The translations under genes and the position numbers were made by a program. The notes beneath the pieces are model-generated. The model saw only the letters and a program-made list of their open reading frames with translations, ran no database searches and was not told the DNA's origin. Of a DNA stretch of 64,000 nucleotides, positions 28,829 to 38,975 are shown in pieces (the first letter of the stretch is position 1; every line of letters starts with the position of its first letter). Source of the stretch: Pelagomonas calceolata (lineage: Eukaryota; Sar; Pelagophyceae; Pelagomonadales; Pelagomonadaceae); contig CAKKNE010000003.1 in the NCBI GenBank assembly GCA_918797485.1, positions 3,658,001 through 3,722,000 on the forward strand, given 5' to 3'.

Positions 28829-29758
28829 ATGTATGCCTACAGCGTCATCGCGCTGCTGCACGCAGCGAGCGCCATGACCTCGACGCTGCCGCCCACGACG
28901 ACGACGCCGGTGCCACAGACGACGCCACACATACTCACGTCCGCGGAGATCGTGCGGCGCGCGCCCTCGAAAGGAAACGATCGAAGACCCGTCGTCGTGC
29001 TCCACGGCCTGTTAGGACAGAAGCGAAACTTTCGATCGTGGTGCGCCGCCCTCGCAGAAGCGGTACACCACAAGCGTAGGATAGTCACGCTCGACTTGCG
29101 AGGCCACGGCGACAGCCCGCACGGCCCGTTAGAGTACCCGAGCATGGCTTCGGACGTCCTCGCGACGCTCGAATCACTCCAAATCCAAGAATGCTGCCTC
29201 GTCGGGCATAGCATGGGCGGGAAGGTCGCCATGGCGTGCGCCTTGAGGGCTCCTGCGCTAGTGAAGGAGTTATGTGTATTGGATATGGCGCCAGCTTCTT
29301 ACAGTACGGCGGACGGCTCGAACTGGAAGAAGAACCGCGAGCTCATCGACGCTTTACAAAACTTGGATCTGGACGCGTGTGCGGGTGATCGGAAGCGCGC
29401 CGATTCCTTGCTGGCGCAGCGGGTGCTCGACCCGAACCTACGGGCGTTTGCTCTGACGAACCTGCAACTCCGCGACGAACAGCTGAGCTGGCAGTTCGAC
29501 CTCGATGGCATCGTGCGCGATCTGGACAACATCGCGCGCTGGCCCACTCTACCTGGCACTTACAACGGTGATACATTATTCGTGAAGGGCCAACGATCGC
29601 GCTACGTGCGGTCCATACACCTCCAGGAGATCAGTTCAAAATTCCCTCGGTTTACATTACAATCGATCGACGACTGCGGCCACTGGGTCCACGCGGAGAA
29701 GCCGCAGGAGACTTGTGATGTCGTGCGCGAGTTCCTCGACCGCGACGAAGTGGGGTAA
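28829..29758 (+). CDS. ABHD11-like alpha/beta hydrolase
   Basis: A 309-aa alpha/beta hydrolase. Start MYAYSVIALLHAASA gives a short leader. Family features of ABHD11/Imo32: HGLLGQKRNFRSW at the oxyanion region, DLRGHGDSPHGPLEYPSMASD, nucleophile GHSMGGKVAM, DMAPASYS and a C-terminal DDCGHWVHAEKP with the catalytic His. Animal ABHD11 is mitochondrial and protects the 2-oxoglutarate dehydrogenase complex; whether that holds here is unknown. The stop TAA lies inside a strong donor (GTAAGT): splicing 29755-29831 would replace the last Gly codon context with a tail ending at a TAG near 29880. Confidence 0.82.
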   Translation: MYAYSVIALLHAASAMTSTLPPTTTTPVPQTTPHILTSAEIVRRAPSKGNDRRPVVVLHGLLGQKRNFRSWCAALAEAVHHKRRIVTLDLRGHGDSPHGPLEYPSMASDVLATLESLQIQECCLVGHSMGGKVAMACALRAPALVKELCVLDMAPASYSTADGSNWKKNRELIDALQNLDLDACAGDRKRADSLLAQRVLDPNLRAFALTNLQLRDEQLSWQFDLDGIVRDLDNIARWPTLPGTYNGDTLFVKGQRSRYVRSIHLQEISSKFPRFTLQSIDDCGHWVHAEKPQETCDVVREFLDRDEVG

Positions 29759-29831
29759 GTTTGTATGTGTATATCTGCGCGTCGACGGCGTGCTCGGCCC
29801 TGATTTTACGAGGAGGCACGGGTTTTTGCAG
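29755..29831 (+). other. Possible intron overlapping the ABHD11-like stop codon
   Basis: 77 nt, donor GTAAGTTT, end TTTTTGCAG, next exon GCCTCATT. Core GCGCGTCGACGGCGTGC. Splicing adds about 16 residues (GLIFKHREPKRSIQWS) in place of termination. Confidence 0.5.
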
Positions 29832-29995
29832 GCCTCATTTTCAAGCACAGAGAGCCAAAGCGGTCGATACAGTGGTCATAGACGACTGTACGCAGGCATT
29901 TTCGATCACTGCAAAAGGTGCGCGCCACAGCTCCTCGCGCCAAGGCCGTAGCAGCGCAGCCACACAGAGCAGCACACAATGCATTTGTAGCACAC

Positions 29996-31567
29996 ATGCA
30001 CGCCACGCTGGGGGCGACGCTGGTCGCCGCAGCAACCGCCTACACGCTGGAACCGTATACAATACACAACAACAACCTAGAGCGCGCAACTTATAACAAA
30101 ACGAAGGCCCGCGGCGGCACATACGACCCGAAAGCATCAATACATTGGGTGCCGCAAGCGACAGACGACACGAGCGAAGCGTACCACGCCGCCCAGACCT
30201 TTTCCACCGATAGAAAAGCGTCCCTCGAATTTGTCCACATTCATAAATGTGGAGGGATGACCTTCAATCGCGTGGCACCACGTTTTGTGTGCGGGACCTC
30301 CAACTGCCGCAACAGTACGTGCTGCGTCGTGCGGCCCCACAATCCGTCTTTGTATGAATTGGAGTACAGACCGAGGTACGGTGCTGCTTTTGAAGAGCTC
30401 GACGCCTATCGACTGCCCTGGTCAACACCACACGTGTACAAGGCGGCGATGGCGCGCGAACCTTTTTCGAGGTATCGTTCGGAGGTCGGCTTCGAGTGTT
30501 CCTACAAGCACGCGGGAAGGCCGCCTTCCTACGGCGAAGCGTTACGTCTACCCTACTGGCGATGGCACGCGCAACGCAACCGCATCAGTCAAGGTTTAGT
30601 TCATGGCGCCGTGCTCAGTAATAGTGGAAGGACGGGAGCCGCGTTCGCGGGGTTGAGAAAAGAGGCGATGGAGGACGGGCTGCGGGCGTTCGCGTTTCTC
30701 GGAATCGTCGAAGCGTATGACGCGTCGCTCTGTTTGCTGGCGCGGACCGTCTCTCCTCAACATGTCTGTGAAGCCTGCTGCGCGCATGCCAAACATCCCG
30801 TCGTGAATGGTAATACGAATGGAAGCTGCGTCGCGCCGTCGACGAAAGAAGACGAAGCGCTGTACGCGTCGATGCACGCCGCCGACGCCCAGGTCTATGA
30901 GGTCGTGAAGCGCATTTTTGAGCAGCGCTGGCGCCGCGCGATGCGCGAGGGCTGGGGTGGCACTCCACAAAAGTGCGGTTGTGAGTTCGTGGCGGGTCCT
31001 TGTTTGAGAGATGCCTATGGCCGCTGCATCCCGTCGGATTGCGAGTCGTACCACGACGGCTGCAACACGTGCTCCATACAAAACGGCCGCCTCGACGCGT
31101 GCACGGAGAAGTTCTGCGAGAAGCCAGGGCCGCCGCGGTGCCTCGATGTCGTGGGCGGCCCGACGGGCGACAAGGAGCAGGACGCCTGCTGCGGCGGCGG
31201 GTCAAGTTGCGGCTACGTTTATGTGGAAGGCAAGGGCTGCGTCCACGTCACTGATGCGTGTCTGAAGGACGCCTATGACCGCTGCATACCAGAAAATTGC
31301 GCGTCCTACTTCGACGGGTGCAACACGTGTTCGGTCGGCGCGAAGGGACTTGGGTGTACGTTGATGTACTGCGAAACGCCTAGCGAACCGAAATGCCTCG
31401 ACGCCGACGACAGACCGCGTCTCCCGCTCTGGGTCGTCGGAGCCGTCCTGTTAGGTGCGCCGCTCTGGTGCGTCTGCGCCGTACCGCTGCTGGCGTGCCT
31501 CGGGAACTGTCTCTTCGGGGATTCATGGAGGTTCGCGGCGCGCCGGCGGCGCGTCCCGGAGACGTAG
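29996..31567 (+). CDS. Secretory-pathway sulfotransferase with Cys-rich repeats
   Basis: 523 aa from the ATG at 29996, which begins a signal/anchor (MHATLGATLVAAATAYT). FVHIHKCGGMTFN is the 5'-phosphosulfate loop of Golgi carbohydrate sulfotransferases (usual form HxPKTGG), and AAMAREPFSRYRSEV is the 3'-phosphate-binding region (REPxSRYxSE). This fits heparan-sulfate-type 2-O/6-O sulfotransferases acting on polysaccharides in the Golgi. Added to it are two 40-residue Cys-rich repeats (CLRDAYGRCIPSDC..DGCNTC and CLKDAYDRCIPENC..DGCNTC) and a C-terminal membrane helix (LWVVGAVLLGAPLWCVCAVPL). The acceptor glycan is unknown. Single exon. Confidence 0.75.
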   Translation: MHATLGATLVAAATAYTLEPYTIHNNNLERATYNKTKARGGTYDPKASIHWVPQATDDTSEAYHAAQTFSTDRKASLEFVHIHKCGGMTFNRVAPRFVCGTSNCRNSTCCVVRPHNPSLYELEYRPRYGAAFEELDAYRLPWSTPHVYKAAMAREPFSRYRSEVGFECSYKHAGRPPSYGEALRLPYWRWHAQRNRISQGLVHGAVLSNSGRTGAAFAGLRKEAMEDGLRAFAFLGIVEAYDASLCLLARTVSPQHVCEACCAHAKHPVVNGNTNGSCVAPSTKEDEALYASMHAADAQVYEVVKRIFEQRWRRAMREGWGGTPQKCGCEFVAGPCLRDAYGRCIPSDCESYHDGCNTCSIQNGRLDACTEKFCEKPGPPRCLDVVGGPTGDKEQDACCGGGSSCGYVYVEGKGCVHVTDACLKDAYDRCIPENCASYFDGCNTCSVGAKGLGCTLMYCETPSEPKCLDADDRPRLPLWVVGAVLLGAPLWCVCAVPLLACLGNCLFGDSWRFAARRRRVPET

Positions 31568-31737
31568 ACTCGTCCTGTCGCGCCGCCAACATTCCCGCGG
31601 GCCTCAGCCAACGTCGTGGACCACCGTCGCTGCTCTGCACCGTCCGAGCGCCCGGCCGAATCGTGAAGCCGCGTCGTCTACCCCGCCAGCACGCCATCGC
31701 CGCGAAGTACTACTGTAACATGTGTCCTTAGTGACTT

Positions 31738-32844
31738 CTAGGCCTTCTTGTCCTTCTTCTTCTTGGTGACAAAACCAAGGTGCACCTCCGCCACGGACTC
31801 GGGCGCGACTCTATATTGGACCACGGACGACCCGTCGGGACCTTGGACGGTACCTCTTTCTAAAGTCAGCGCGACGACGCCGCCGTTCGCGATCTTCGTA
31901 TCCCGAGCGTTGAACGGGTTGGCACCGACCGGCAGGAATTCCCGGAAAAACCCGCGAAAAAACAACGAGTGCCCGCCGACGACGACCGGCTTGTCCTGCT
32001 GCGACGCCCACTCGGCAAAAGCTTGCAACCGCTCCAGACCGCGTCCTCGCAATCTTTTATTTCCTGAGTTGAGGGACGGGTCCCACCGGTCGGCATGAGC
32101 CAATCGAGCTGGGACTCCACTCCCTAAGTGCCTTGGCGCTTTGTGGGGCGGTGTTATTGAGAGAGTATCGACATTGGTAGAAATTTCTTGTAGAGATGTC
32201 AAACACTGGATCTTCTCGTCGGACGAGTCCAGGCGGTTCTTCAGTCCCAACAGTATCGTCTGCGCCGCCCTCCGCAGGTTGGAAGAACAAACAACACTCT
32301 TCGACGGGTCGCGCATGGCCTGGACGTCCCCCAAATGTTCGCCCCGATAATTCTCTATCAGGTCGTTCAGCTCGCGCGCTTGGGCCAGCCCTTCCTCGTT
32401 CAAGGGGCTATCATATAATACGGAATCGTCGTCGAGCCGCAAGAGTAACAAAGTCTCCCGCAGTAGAGCATGAACAGCCTTGAAGGGCACGAGGATCTTG
32501 GGGCCGACGTTAAATATGAGATTCCAGGCACTTTCGCCATGACGGACAAAAATGATCCTTGTACTAGTCTTGTCCTTCGCTGTCGCTACGGTGGCCGGGT
32601 CCGGCCGGCCCTTCTTGGACCATTTTTTATCTCTTCCTACCAACATCATGGCTGTTCCGCGTGTGTAGAGAGCTAGTTTCCTGAATAATACAGCTCTGCC
32701 TTGTGGGTCAAAGAGTAACGTGCAAGCCACTACGACACAAAACCCGACGCCTAGAGCCGCTAGCGCGGGTCGTTCCGGCTCGAGCGGTAGGACGGCGAGG
32801 CCGGAGACGAGGCCCGAGAGGTGGTGGGCCGCTCTGGGGCCCAT
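31738..32844 (-). CDS. Membrane-anchored histidine phosphatase (phosphoglycerate-mutase superfamily)
   Basis: 368 aa from the ATG at 32844. Hydrophobic N-terminal segments (LAALGVGFCVVVACTLLF) suggest a membrane anchor. The phosphatase core starts with IIFVRHGESAWN (catalytic His in RHG). Other catalytic elements are SPLNEEGLAQA, VVCSSNLRRAAQT and VVGGHSLFFRGFF with the second His. The C-terminal KKKKDKK could be an ER-retention or nuclear signal. Substrate not determinable; the superfamily includes phosphoglycerate mutases and small-molecule phosphatases. Single exon, head to head with plastid GPAT. Confidence 0.8.
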   Translation of the reverse strand: MGPRAAHHLSGLVSGLAVLPLEPERPALAALGVGFCVVVACTLLFDPQGRAVLFRKLALYTRGTAMMLVGRDKKWSKKGRPDPATVATAKDKTSTRIIFVRHGESAWNLIFNVGPKILVPFKAVHALLRETLLLLRLDDDSVLYDSPLNEEGLAQARELNDLIENYRGEHLGDVQAMRDPSKSVVCSSNLRRAAQTILLGLKNRLDSSDEKIQCLTSLQEISTNVDTLSITPPHKAPRHLGSGVPARLAHADRWDPSLNSGNKRLRGRGLERLQAFAEWASQQDKPVVVGGHSLFFRGFFREFLPVGANPFNARDTKIANGGVVALTLERGTVQGPDGSSVVQYRVAPESVAEVHLGFVTKKKKDKKA

Positions 32845-33297
32845 GGCTGCGTTTTGGCTCTTTGGAGCGTCGCGGCGGCACCGTTTCGCGCGGCGCTGCA
32901 GCGGGCAGTGACGATGAGCCTCTGTGCGCTGCGGCGGCGCACGCGGCACGCGTGGTCAGGCGCTCTGCTCGTTTCCACAGCCTTGCCTGCGTGCTAGTGT
33001 CTTAGTACGCTAGCCCGGGTCGTGTCTTTCCGCTAGTGGTGTTGTGAGAGGCGTCCTCGTACGCCTGCGGACATCTTCGACGCGTCTCGGGCTTCACTCG
33101 AGGCTCGATATAGCAGTGACGGCATTGCCGGATTCGAGGGCCTAGCTCCCGTATTCGTGGCTCTTGAATCGTCGGGAACACGGCATCCCTTCGACGACAT
33201 CCATTCCCAGCGCACTGACCAGCAGAGACGCGTTCGCAGCGCGCCAAGAAGCGTAGCCACCAAGCTCTCAGGGCCACAAGCCAAAGCTCACGCAACC
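32845..33297. promoter_or_regulatory. Divergent promoter region, histidine phosphatase / plastid GPAT
   Basis: 453 bp with the promoter dyad at 32993-33014. No gene. Confidence 0.45.
32993..33014 (+). promoter_or_regulatory. Promoter dyad, copy 6
   Basis: GCTAGTGT, CTTAGTA, CGCTAGC; about 150 bp from the phosphatase start and 285 bp from the GPAT start. Confidence 0.55.
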
Positions 33298-34603
33298 ATG
33301 CCGCGCGCGGCCCTCCTGCTGGCTTCCGCGACGGCCCTGCTCGCGCCGCAATCGACGATCAAGCAGACGCGGCGCCACTCCACAACATTAAACCCCCTCG
33401 AGCAGCTCGCCGAGCAGGTCCGCGGCCCAGTGTCAAAGTGTCTGCGCGACGCCGTCGACGCGACACGGTTCCACACAGGCCCAGATCAAGGCCTACGAAG
33501 CCTCCGCCGCCGCCATCGCCGCGACCATCAGCGCCAAGGTAGCAGAAAAAGGCGACCGCATGCCCGACGGCATGGTTCCTATAGTACAAGAATTCATGCG
33601 TACTTATCTGGATGTGGTAGCAAAACAAAAACGGGACCCCATGGAGAAGGTTCCGGTGCTAAAGGAGTACCTCGGGTTGGTCGAAGATCAACTCGATGAA
33701 CCTTTTGTGTTCGCTCCTTATCATGAGGCGTGGACGGAGGAAAACGGGGCACCGATCGACCATCTCAAGATGGACACGGCGTTCATGGAGCCCATGCTCG
33801 ACCCGAACGATTCGGTACTGCTCGGGAGTGAGCGTGTCAAGGACATTGAGGCGTTATTAGCGAAAGGTGACAATGTGGTCCTACTGTCGAATCATCAGAC
33901 CGAGGCGGACCCGAGCTGCTGGTCCTTTGCGCTCCATGAAAATCATGAGCGGCTCGAGCGAGATATGATCATGGTGGCCGGCGACCGCGTGACGACGGAT
34001 GTCGTGGCGGTACCTTTCAGCAAAGCTCGCAATTTATTATGTATCTACTCGAAGCGCCACATCGACAACCCGCCCGAGGAGAAGCCCAAGAAGATGCGCC
34101 ACAACGCGAAGACGATGACGGCCATGCTCCGCCTCTTCAAAGGAGGTGGGAAATGCATCTGGGTCGCGCCGTCGGGAGGGCGCGACCGACCGAACAGTGA
34201 CGGCGTCTACACGCCGGCTGCCTTCGACCCGAAGTCCGTAGAGATGTTCCGGCTCATGTCCGCCAAAGCTGCTGATAAAACCACGCATTTTTATCCAGTA
34301 GCGATGATGACGCACCGACTCTTCCCGCCGCCGAAAACGCTCACGCCGGGCGCGTTGGGCGAGCCGCGAAGGGCCATCCGCGGCTCCGTGAACATCGCCA
34401 TCGGCGAACCTATTGATTTCGACGAAGTGACACGGGCCGGTTGTTTAGTTGATGACTTCCCGCCGGGCTGCGTCGAGGATAGGGAAGATGCGGCGCAAGT
34501 CGCGGCGGAGTACGCGCACCTCCAGGTGTCGCAGCTGTACGCGGACTTGGTCAAGGACGCGAAGGACCGGGGGTCGCCGTACTACTCCGCGGACCGGTAC
34601 TGA
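33298..34603 (+). CDS. Plastid glycerol-3-phosphate acyltransferase (ATS1-like)
   Basis: Transfers an acyl group from acyl-ACP to glycerol-3-phosphate, the first step of plastid glycerolipid synthesis. Exons 33298-33429 and 33479-34603 give 418 aa. The leader MPRAALLLASATALLAPQ looks plastid-directed. Soluble-GPAT motifs are present: VVLLSNHQTEADP (H-x4-D), WVAPSGGRDRP, FDPKSVEMFRLM and FYPVAMMTH. The four-helix N-terminal bundle typical of the plant enzyme fits VAEKGDRMPDGMVPIVQEFM. The small intron falls between the leader and the mature enzyme. Confidence 0.92.
33430..33478 (+). other. GPAT intron, minimal introner
   Basis: 49 nt, donor GTGTCAAA, end TTCCACACAG (same as the terminal repeat of the intact introners), next exon GCCCAGAT. 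Core GACGCCGTCGACGCGAC. It lies between leader and mature domain and joins two frames in phase 0. Confidence 0.8.
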
Positions 34604-34790
34604 GAAGTGGGGCGTAAGTGGGTATATCTAGACGCCTTGCCGCGGCGATGGCGTCTCGGGGGCGTCCCTTCGACGAGTTATCACGAGTTCTGATTTTTCT
34701 AGTGCGTCTATACCGTTATTCGCCGTAAAAATAGTCATCGCGCTCGGTGCATCGCGAGTCGTGACGCTGCCAGCCTAACAAGTTTGAACC

Positions 34791-36006
34791 ATGAAGCTCA
34801 TCTTAGCCGTCGCGACCTCCGCCTATGCTTTCACAGGCCCCGCGGCCCGCCTCCCGTCGGCCAGCGTGGGCCGCACGCTGCAGGTCAAGGCACAGCCCAC
34901 CATGCTCCTCGGCGGCCTCCGCGCGCGCGCCAACAACCTCGTCCCACGCGGCGTCCGCGAAGTTCAGCAAGACCCGGGGAGTCTCGCGACGAAACCGCAA
35001 AACCCAGCGAGCCTCGCAGGTCGCCACGAAAGCCGAAGCCGCGGAAGTCTCGACGACGGAGAAGAAGGGCTTCCTGGGCGGCTTGGATGTGCCCCTCCTG
35101 GCCTACTTCTTCTTCTGGTACCTCGGCAACTACTACTACAACATCTCGAACAAGACCGCGTTGAAGGCGGCTGGTGGTGCCTTAGGGTACCCCATGACCA
35201 TCTCAACTTTACAACTGGGCGTCGGGTCGTTGTATGCCCTCTTCCTCTGGGCCGCGCCGGACGCGAGAAGCTTCCCGAAGGTCAACACCAAGGACATCAT
35301 TGCCCTATTACCGGTGGCGTTCTGCGCCGCCGGCGCCCACGCGGGCTCCGTCTTCGCCCTGTCCGCCGGCGCCGTCAGCTTCGGCCAGATCGTCAAGGCG
35401 GCCGAGCCGGCCTTCGCGGCCGTCGTCGGCACGAAGCTCTACGGCAAGAAGATCTCGAAGGCCAAGTGGCTCTCGCTCATCCCCGTCATCGGTGGTGTGT
35501 GCTTAGCATCGTTAAAAGAACTGGACTTCGCCGTGAGCGCCCTCATCGCAGCCTGTACGGCCAACGTCTTCGCGGCCTTCAAGGCCAACGAGAACGCCAA
35601 GGTGATGGCCGCGCCGGGCCTCAAGGACCGCTTGGGCTCCGTCGGCAACCAGTTCGCCCTGACGACGATCCTGGCCTTCCTCATGTCGATCCCCGTCGTG
35701 GTGTTGAAGGGCGAGCCCTGGAGCGGCTTCGTGCAGCTCTGGAAGACGAACCCCGTCGTGAGGTTCAACGTTTTGGCGTCGGGCCTCTGGTTTTATGGGT
35801 ACAACGAGCTCGCGACGATGACGATCAAGAAGACGTCCGCGGTCACGCAGTCCGTCGCGAACACCGCCAAGCGCGTCATCGTCATCGTCGGCGTCGCGAT
35901 TGTGATGGGCGAGTCCTTGAATCCCCTCAAGCTCGCGGGCTGCGCCATCGGCATCGGCGGCGTCTTCCTCTACTCCGTTATCGACCAGCTCCTCGCGAAG
36001 AAGTGA
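34791..36006 (+). CDS. Plastid triose-phosphate/phosphate translocator
   Basis: Exchanges triose phosphate for phosphate across plastid membranes. Exons 34791-34952 and 35020-36006 give 382 aa. The leader MKLILAVATSAYAFTGPAA contains an A-F step of the stramenopile plastid signal. The mature protein has about ten helices with TPT-family features: FFFWYLGNYYYNISNKTAL, FGQIVKAAEPAFAAV, KANENAKVMA, GLWFYGYNELATMTIKK, SVANTAKRVIVIVGVAIV. The Lys and Arg in the KR pair of NTAKRV match residues that bind the phosphate. The intron again separates the leader from the mature protein. Confidence 0.92.
34953..35019 (+). other. TPT intron
   Basis: 67 nt, donor GTCCGCGA, end CCTCGCAG, next exon GTCGCCAC (4 of 8 shared). 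No clear introner core is visible. Confidence 0.65.
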
Positions 36007-36265
36007 ATGAAGTGAGGGGCCGCGCGCGCGCCGGGGGCGGCGCACTAAGGATAAATAACTGGAGCGCCGCGTCGAAGGCGTACCGCGGGGTCAGAAGAGT
36101 CCCAGAGAATCCACTGCAAACCACAAGGGCACCAAGGAGTACGAGCACAGGAGCTCTAGTATGTCTAAGTAGCGGTGCGTGACAACAAAAAGTGGCAGCA
36201 GAGGTGCTTCAGACAGCCGTGGTGCGACGCCAGCGGCGCGACGCCGCCGCTGCTGCGCCAAAAAA

Positions 36266-38804
36266 ATGAATCAAGACGACCGCTACCGGAACGACTACCC
36301 CAGCGGTGCGTACCAGTCCAGCGGCCTGCACACAGCGCAGCGGGCGGGCGGCGCGACCTACGCCCGCCCCGCCGGGCCGACGCCGCCATCGATGCCGCCC
36401 CCGCCGCCTGCAATAGTGCAAAATCCGGTACCTTACCGACCGTCGAGAGCCGTCGCCATACTACGAGGCGATTCAGATGATGCCGGCCCCCTAAACCCCG
36501 ACACGTCGATCAACAGAGACACATCAAAAGACTGGATCTGTGAAAGTTGCGAGAATTTGAACTTCTCGGCGCGACGGGAGTGCAAACGATGTAGTAAACC
36601 ACGACCGGCGCGGCCTCGTTACGCGCAAACGAAATTGAGCAAGAACCCCTGGTCGCACCGAGACGTTACCAGAGACTGGCGCTGCCCGGCTTGTGACAAC
36701 GTGAACTACGCGGGACGAGACAGATGCAATAGATGTGCAAGGCCCCAACCGGCTCAAGTGAAATACGTCCACCAGCCGACGATTCCCAAGGACGTCTGCC
36801 CCACGATCAAACTCGGGCTGCCGCAACCGAAGGTCGAGGAGAAGAATCCCGAGTGGGACGGGCGAGGCGGGGGGTTGGGGCCTTTATTACCACAAAAACG
36901 GTCCCATCCTTCCCATTCTACGCGAGATCCGGAAAAAGATTGGCGCTGCCCGCTCTGCAACAACGTCAACTTTTGCGGGCGCGTCCACTGCAACAAGTGC
37001 CGAGCTATTATACCTTTTGACGGCTACGAGGCGATCCACGGGTCCGCGGCTCCGTGTCGTGAATGAACTTGAACTTGCTGGGGTCGCGGCGACGCCGTGA
37101 CGCGGTGCCACGCTGCCGTGGTCGCGTCGATGGCGTCGAGGCGATGCCACACCGCCGTGACGCCGTCGACGCGATGCCATCGTGACGCCGTCGCCGCGGC
37201 CGTCAGAGTTCCCACGCAGGTCGTCCGACGGCTACGAGAAAATTCGACCGATACGGGAATTGCGTCCCCCAAAGCAACCTCGTAGACAATCGGCCTTCGA
37301 CTGGGTCTGTGCTGGTTGTACGAATGTCAACTACTCCGGTCGACTGGCGTGCAATAAATGTCAAAGACCCGTGACCGCCGCGTGCCGGCTGGTGACGCCG
37401 AAGGGCGAGATCGCAAAAAGGGACCAGGACGACGTCGGGTTGCTCGAGCGGCAAGTGACGGAGCAGGCTCCCGTTATGATAGAAAGGGGCCCACCGGCGC
37501 CCGCTTATTTATCAGATGAGGCGCTGGCTCTCGCTGCCCAGAACGCGGAGACGCTCGAGAGCGCTTTGGACATCGCCTCGCGCGCCAAGGGCCCTCGGGC
37601 GCTTGAAGGTGCTGCGAGAAGGCTGGCGAAAGCGCCCGACGGGAGACGGTGCGACGTGCGGCGAGATCATAGGTTTTTGTCGTTCTTAAGGGCTCTGCGG
37701 ACAAGATTGATCGATGACGAACTGGGTCCGTCGGAAACGGCGAATATTGTGGTGGCATTAGCTTCGTTGGGTTGTTGTTCCGGCGGTCTGGACCGGGACG
37801 GCCGCGCTTTTGAGGGAAGAGCTTTTGCATCAATTGGAAGACGGGCGAGCGTTTCCATCGAGACCTACGATTCTGCCGCTCTCAGCTCATTGTTGTGGGC
37901 CTTCACAACATCAAAGCAGGAGCTCGCGTGCCTCGCAAAGGCTTCCGAGCGCTTCGTGACCATCGAGGCGTGGGACGCGCCTTCACTCGCGAACGCGTGC
38001 TGGGGCCTCGCTTCCCTAAACGCGCCTCTAGACTGGTCCCGCGCTTTGAGAAGGGCGCGGGCCGTCGACGCGTCCGGTGGGGACCTCGCCAAGCTCGTCT
38101 GGGCCCTCTCTACCAATAACCAGGACGTGTCGGCGCTCGCGAACAAGGTGGGCGACGTAACGACGTGGCCGCCCTCCGCCGTCGCGCGCCTCGCCGTCGG
38201 GTTGTGTGCAGGAGATCATACAAAGGTGCTGCTCAAGGTCGCGGCGCACCTGCGGGAGAGTTTGTCGGACTACGCTTCGTCTGAGTTGGTCGACGTGGCA
38301 TACGCGCTGTCGAAAGCGGACGCGCGGGCCTTCCGGCCGGCTATTGATCTGGCCCTCGCCGACATCGACGCTTCCTCGTTGGACTGTGACGCGCTCGCTC
38401 GCTTGTTCGAGGCGCTTAGCGCTGCGGAGCCGCCCGCGGACGTCGTCTCGAAAGCTGTTCATGCGGCTTGTGATATGAAGCTGTGGCGGCCGGCGGCGCT
38501 CGTGACTGTCGCGGGCCGCGCGACGGACGCGGCCCTGCTGGACGCGCTGGTTGGGGCTTCTCTGGCGCTCCGCGATCGCTTCGACGGCGCGCAGCGGCGG
38601 CAATTACGGGAGGCCCTCGGCGCGCGCCTGCCCGCGGATTTTGACAAGGCCGACGCCGCGGTCGCGGACGAGCCGCTCCCCGAGTCCGCGGCGCCGCCGC
38701 CGGTCGTCGCGAGGCCGCCGCCGCCGCCGTTGATAACCGGGCCGTCGCTGCTGCCCGCGTTTTTGCAGGACAAGTTGCGTGGGGACTTTCTGGGGGGTTT
38801 TTAG
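36266..38804 (+). CDS. RanBP2-type zinc-finger protein with helical repeats
   Basis: Exons 36266-37053 and 37220-38804 give 790 aa. Four RanBP2-type zinc fingers (W-x-C-x2-C-x3-N-x6-C-x2-C) are visible: DWICESCENLNFSARRECKRC, DWRCPACDNVNYAGRDRC, DWRCPLCNNVNFCGRVHC and, after the intron, DWVCAGCTNVNYSGRLAC. Such fingers bind single-stranded RNA. The C-terminal half is a run of helical pairs (SSLLWAFTTSKQ, SLANACWGLASLN, LAKLVWALSTNNQ, ELVDVAYALSKAD) like octotricopeptide or FAST/RAP-type organelle RNA-binding repeats. The combination recalls plant organelle zinc-finger editing factors, though those are different proteins. No obvious transit peptide is seen. A Pro-rich tail ends the protein. 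Confidence 0.7.
37054..37219 (+). other. Zinc-finger gene intron, introner-type
   Basis: 166 nt, donor GTGTCGTG, end CCCACGCAG, next exon GTCGTCCG. Several cores (GCGTCGATGGCGTCG, GACGCCGTCGACGCG, CGATGCCATCG) suggest a composite. It joins AP-SSDGYE in phase 2. Confidence 0.7.
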
Positions 38805-38975
38805 GTGTTGTGTTTTTGTAGCCATGACCTCCGTTGATTAGCACGGGTTTCTCAGGCTTCAGGCTATCAAGGCATATTTTATTGAGTCTCGCCCCCAATC
38901 GCGAGGGTTTGGACGGTTTAACCGGTGAGAGACGTATCTCTGCGCTGTCGGCGGCGCCGCAAACCCCGGCGCGGA

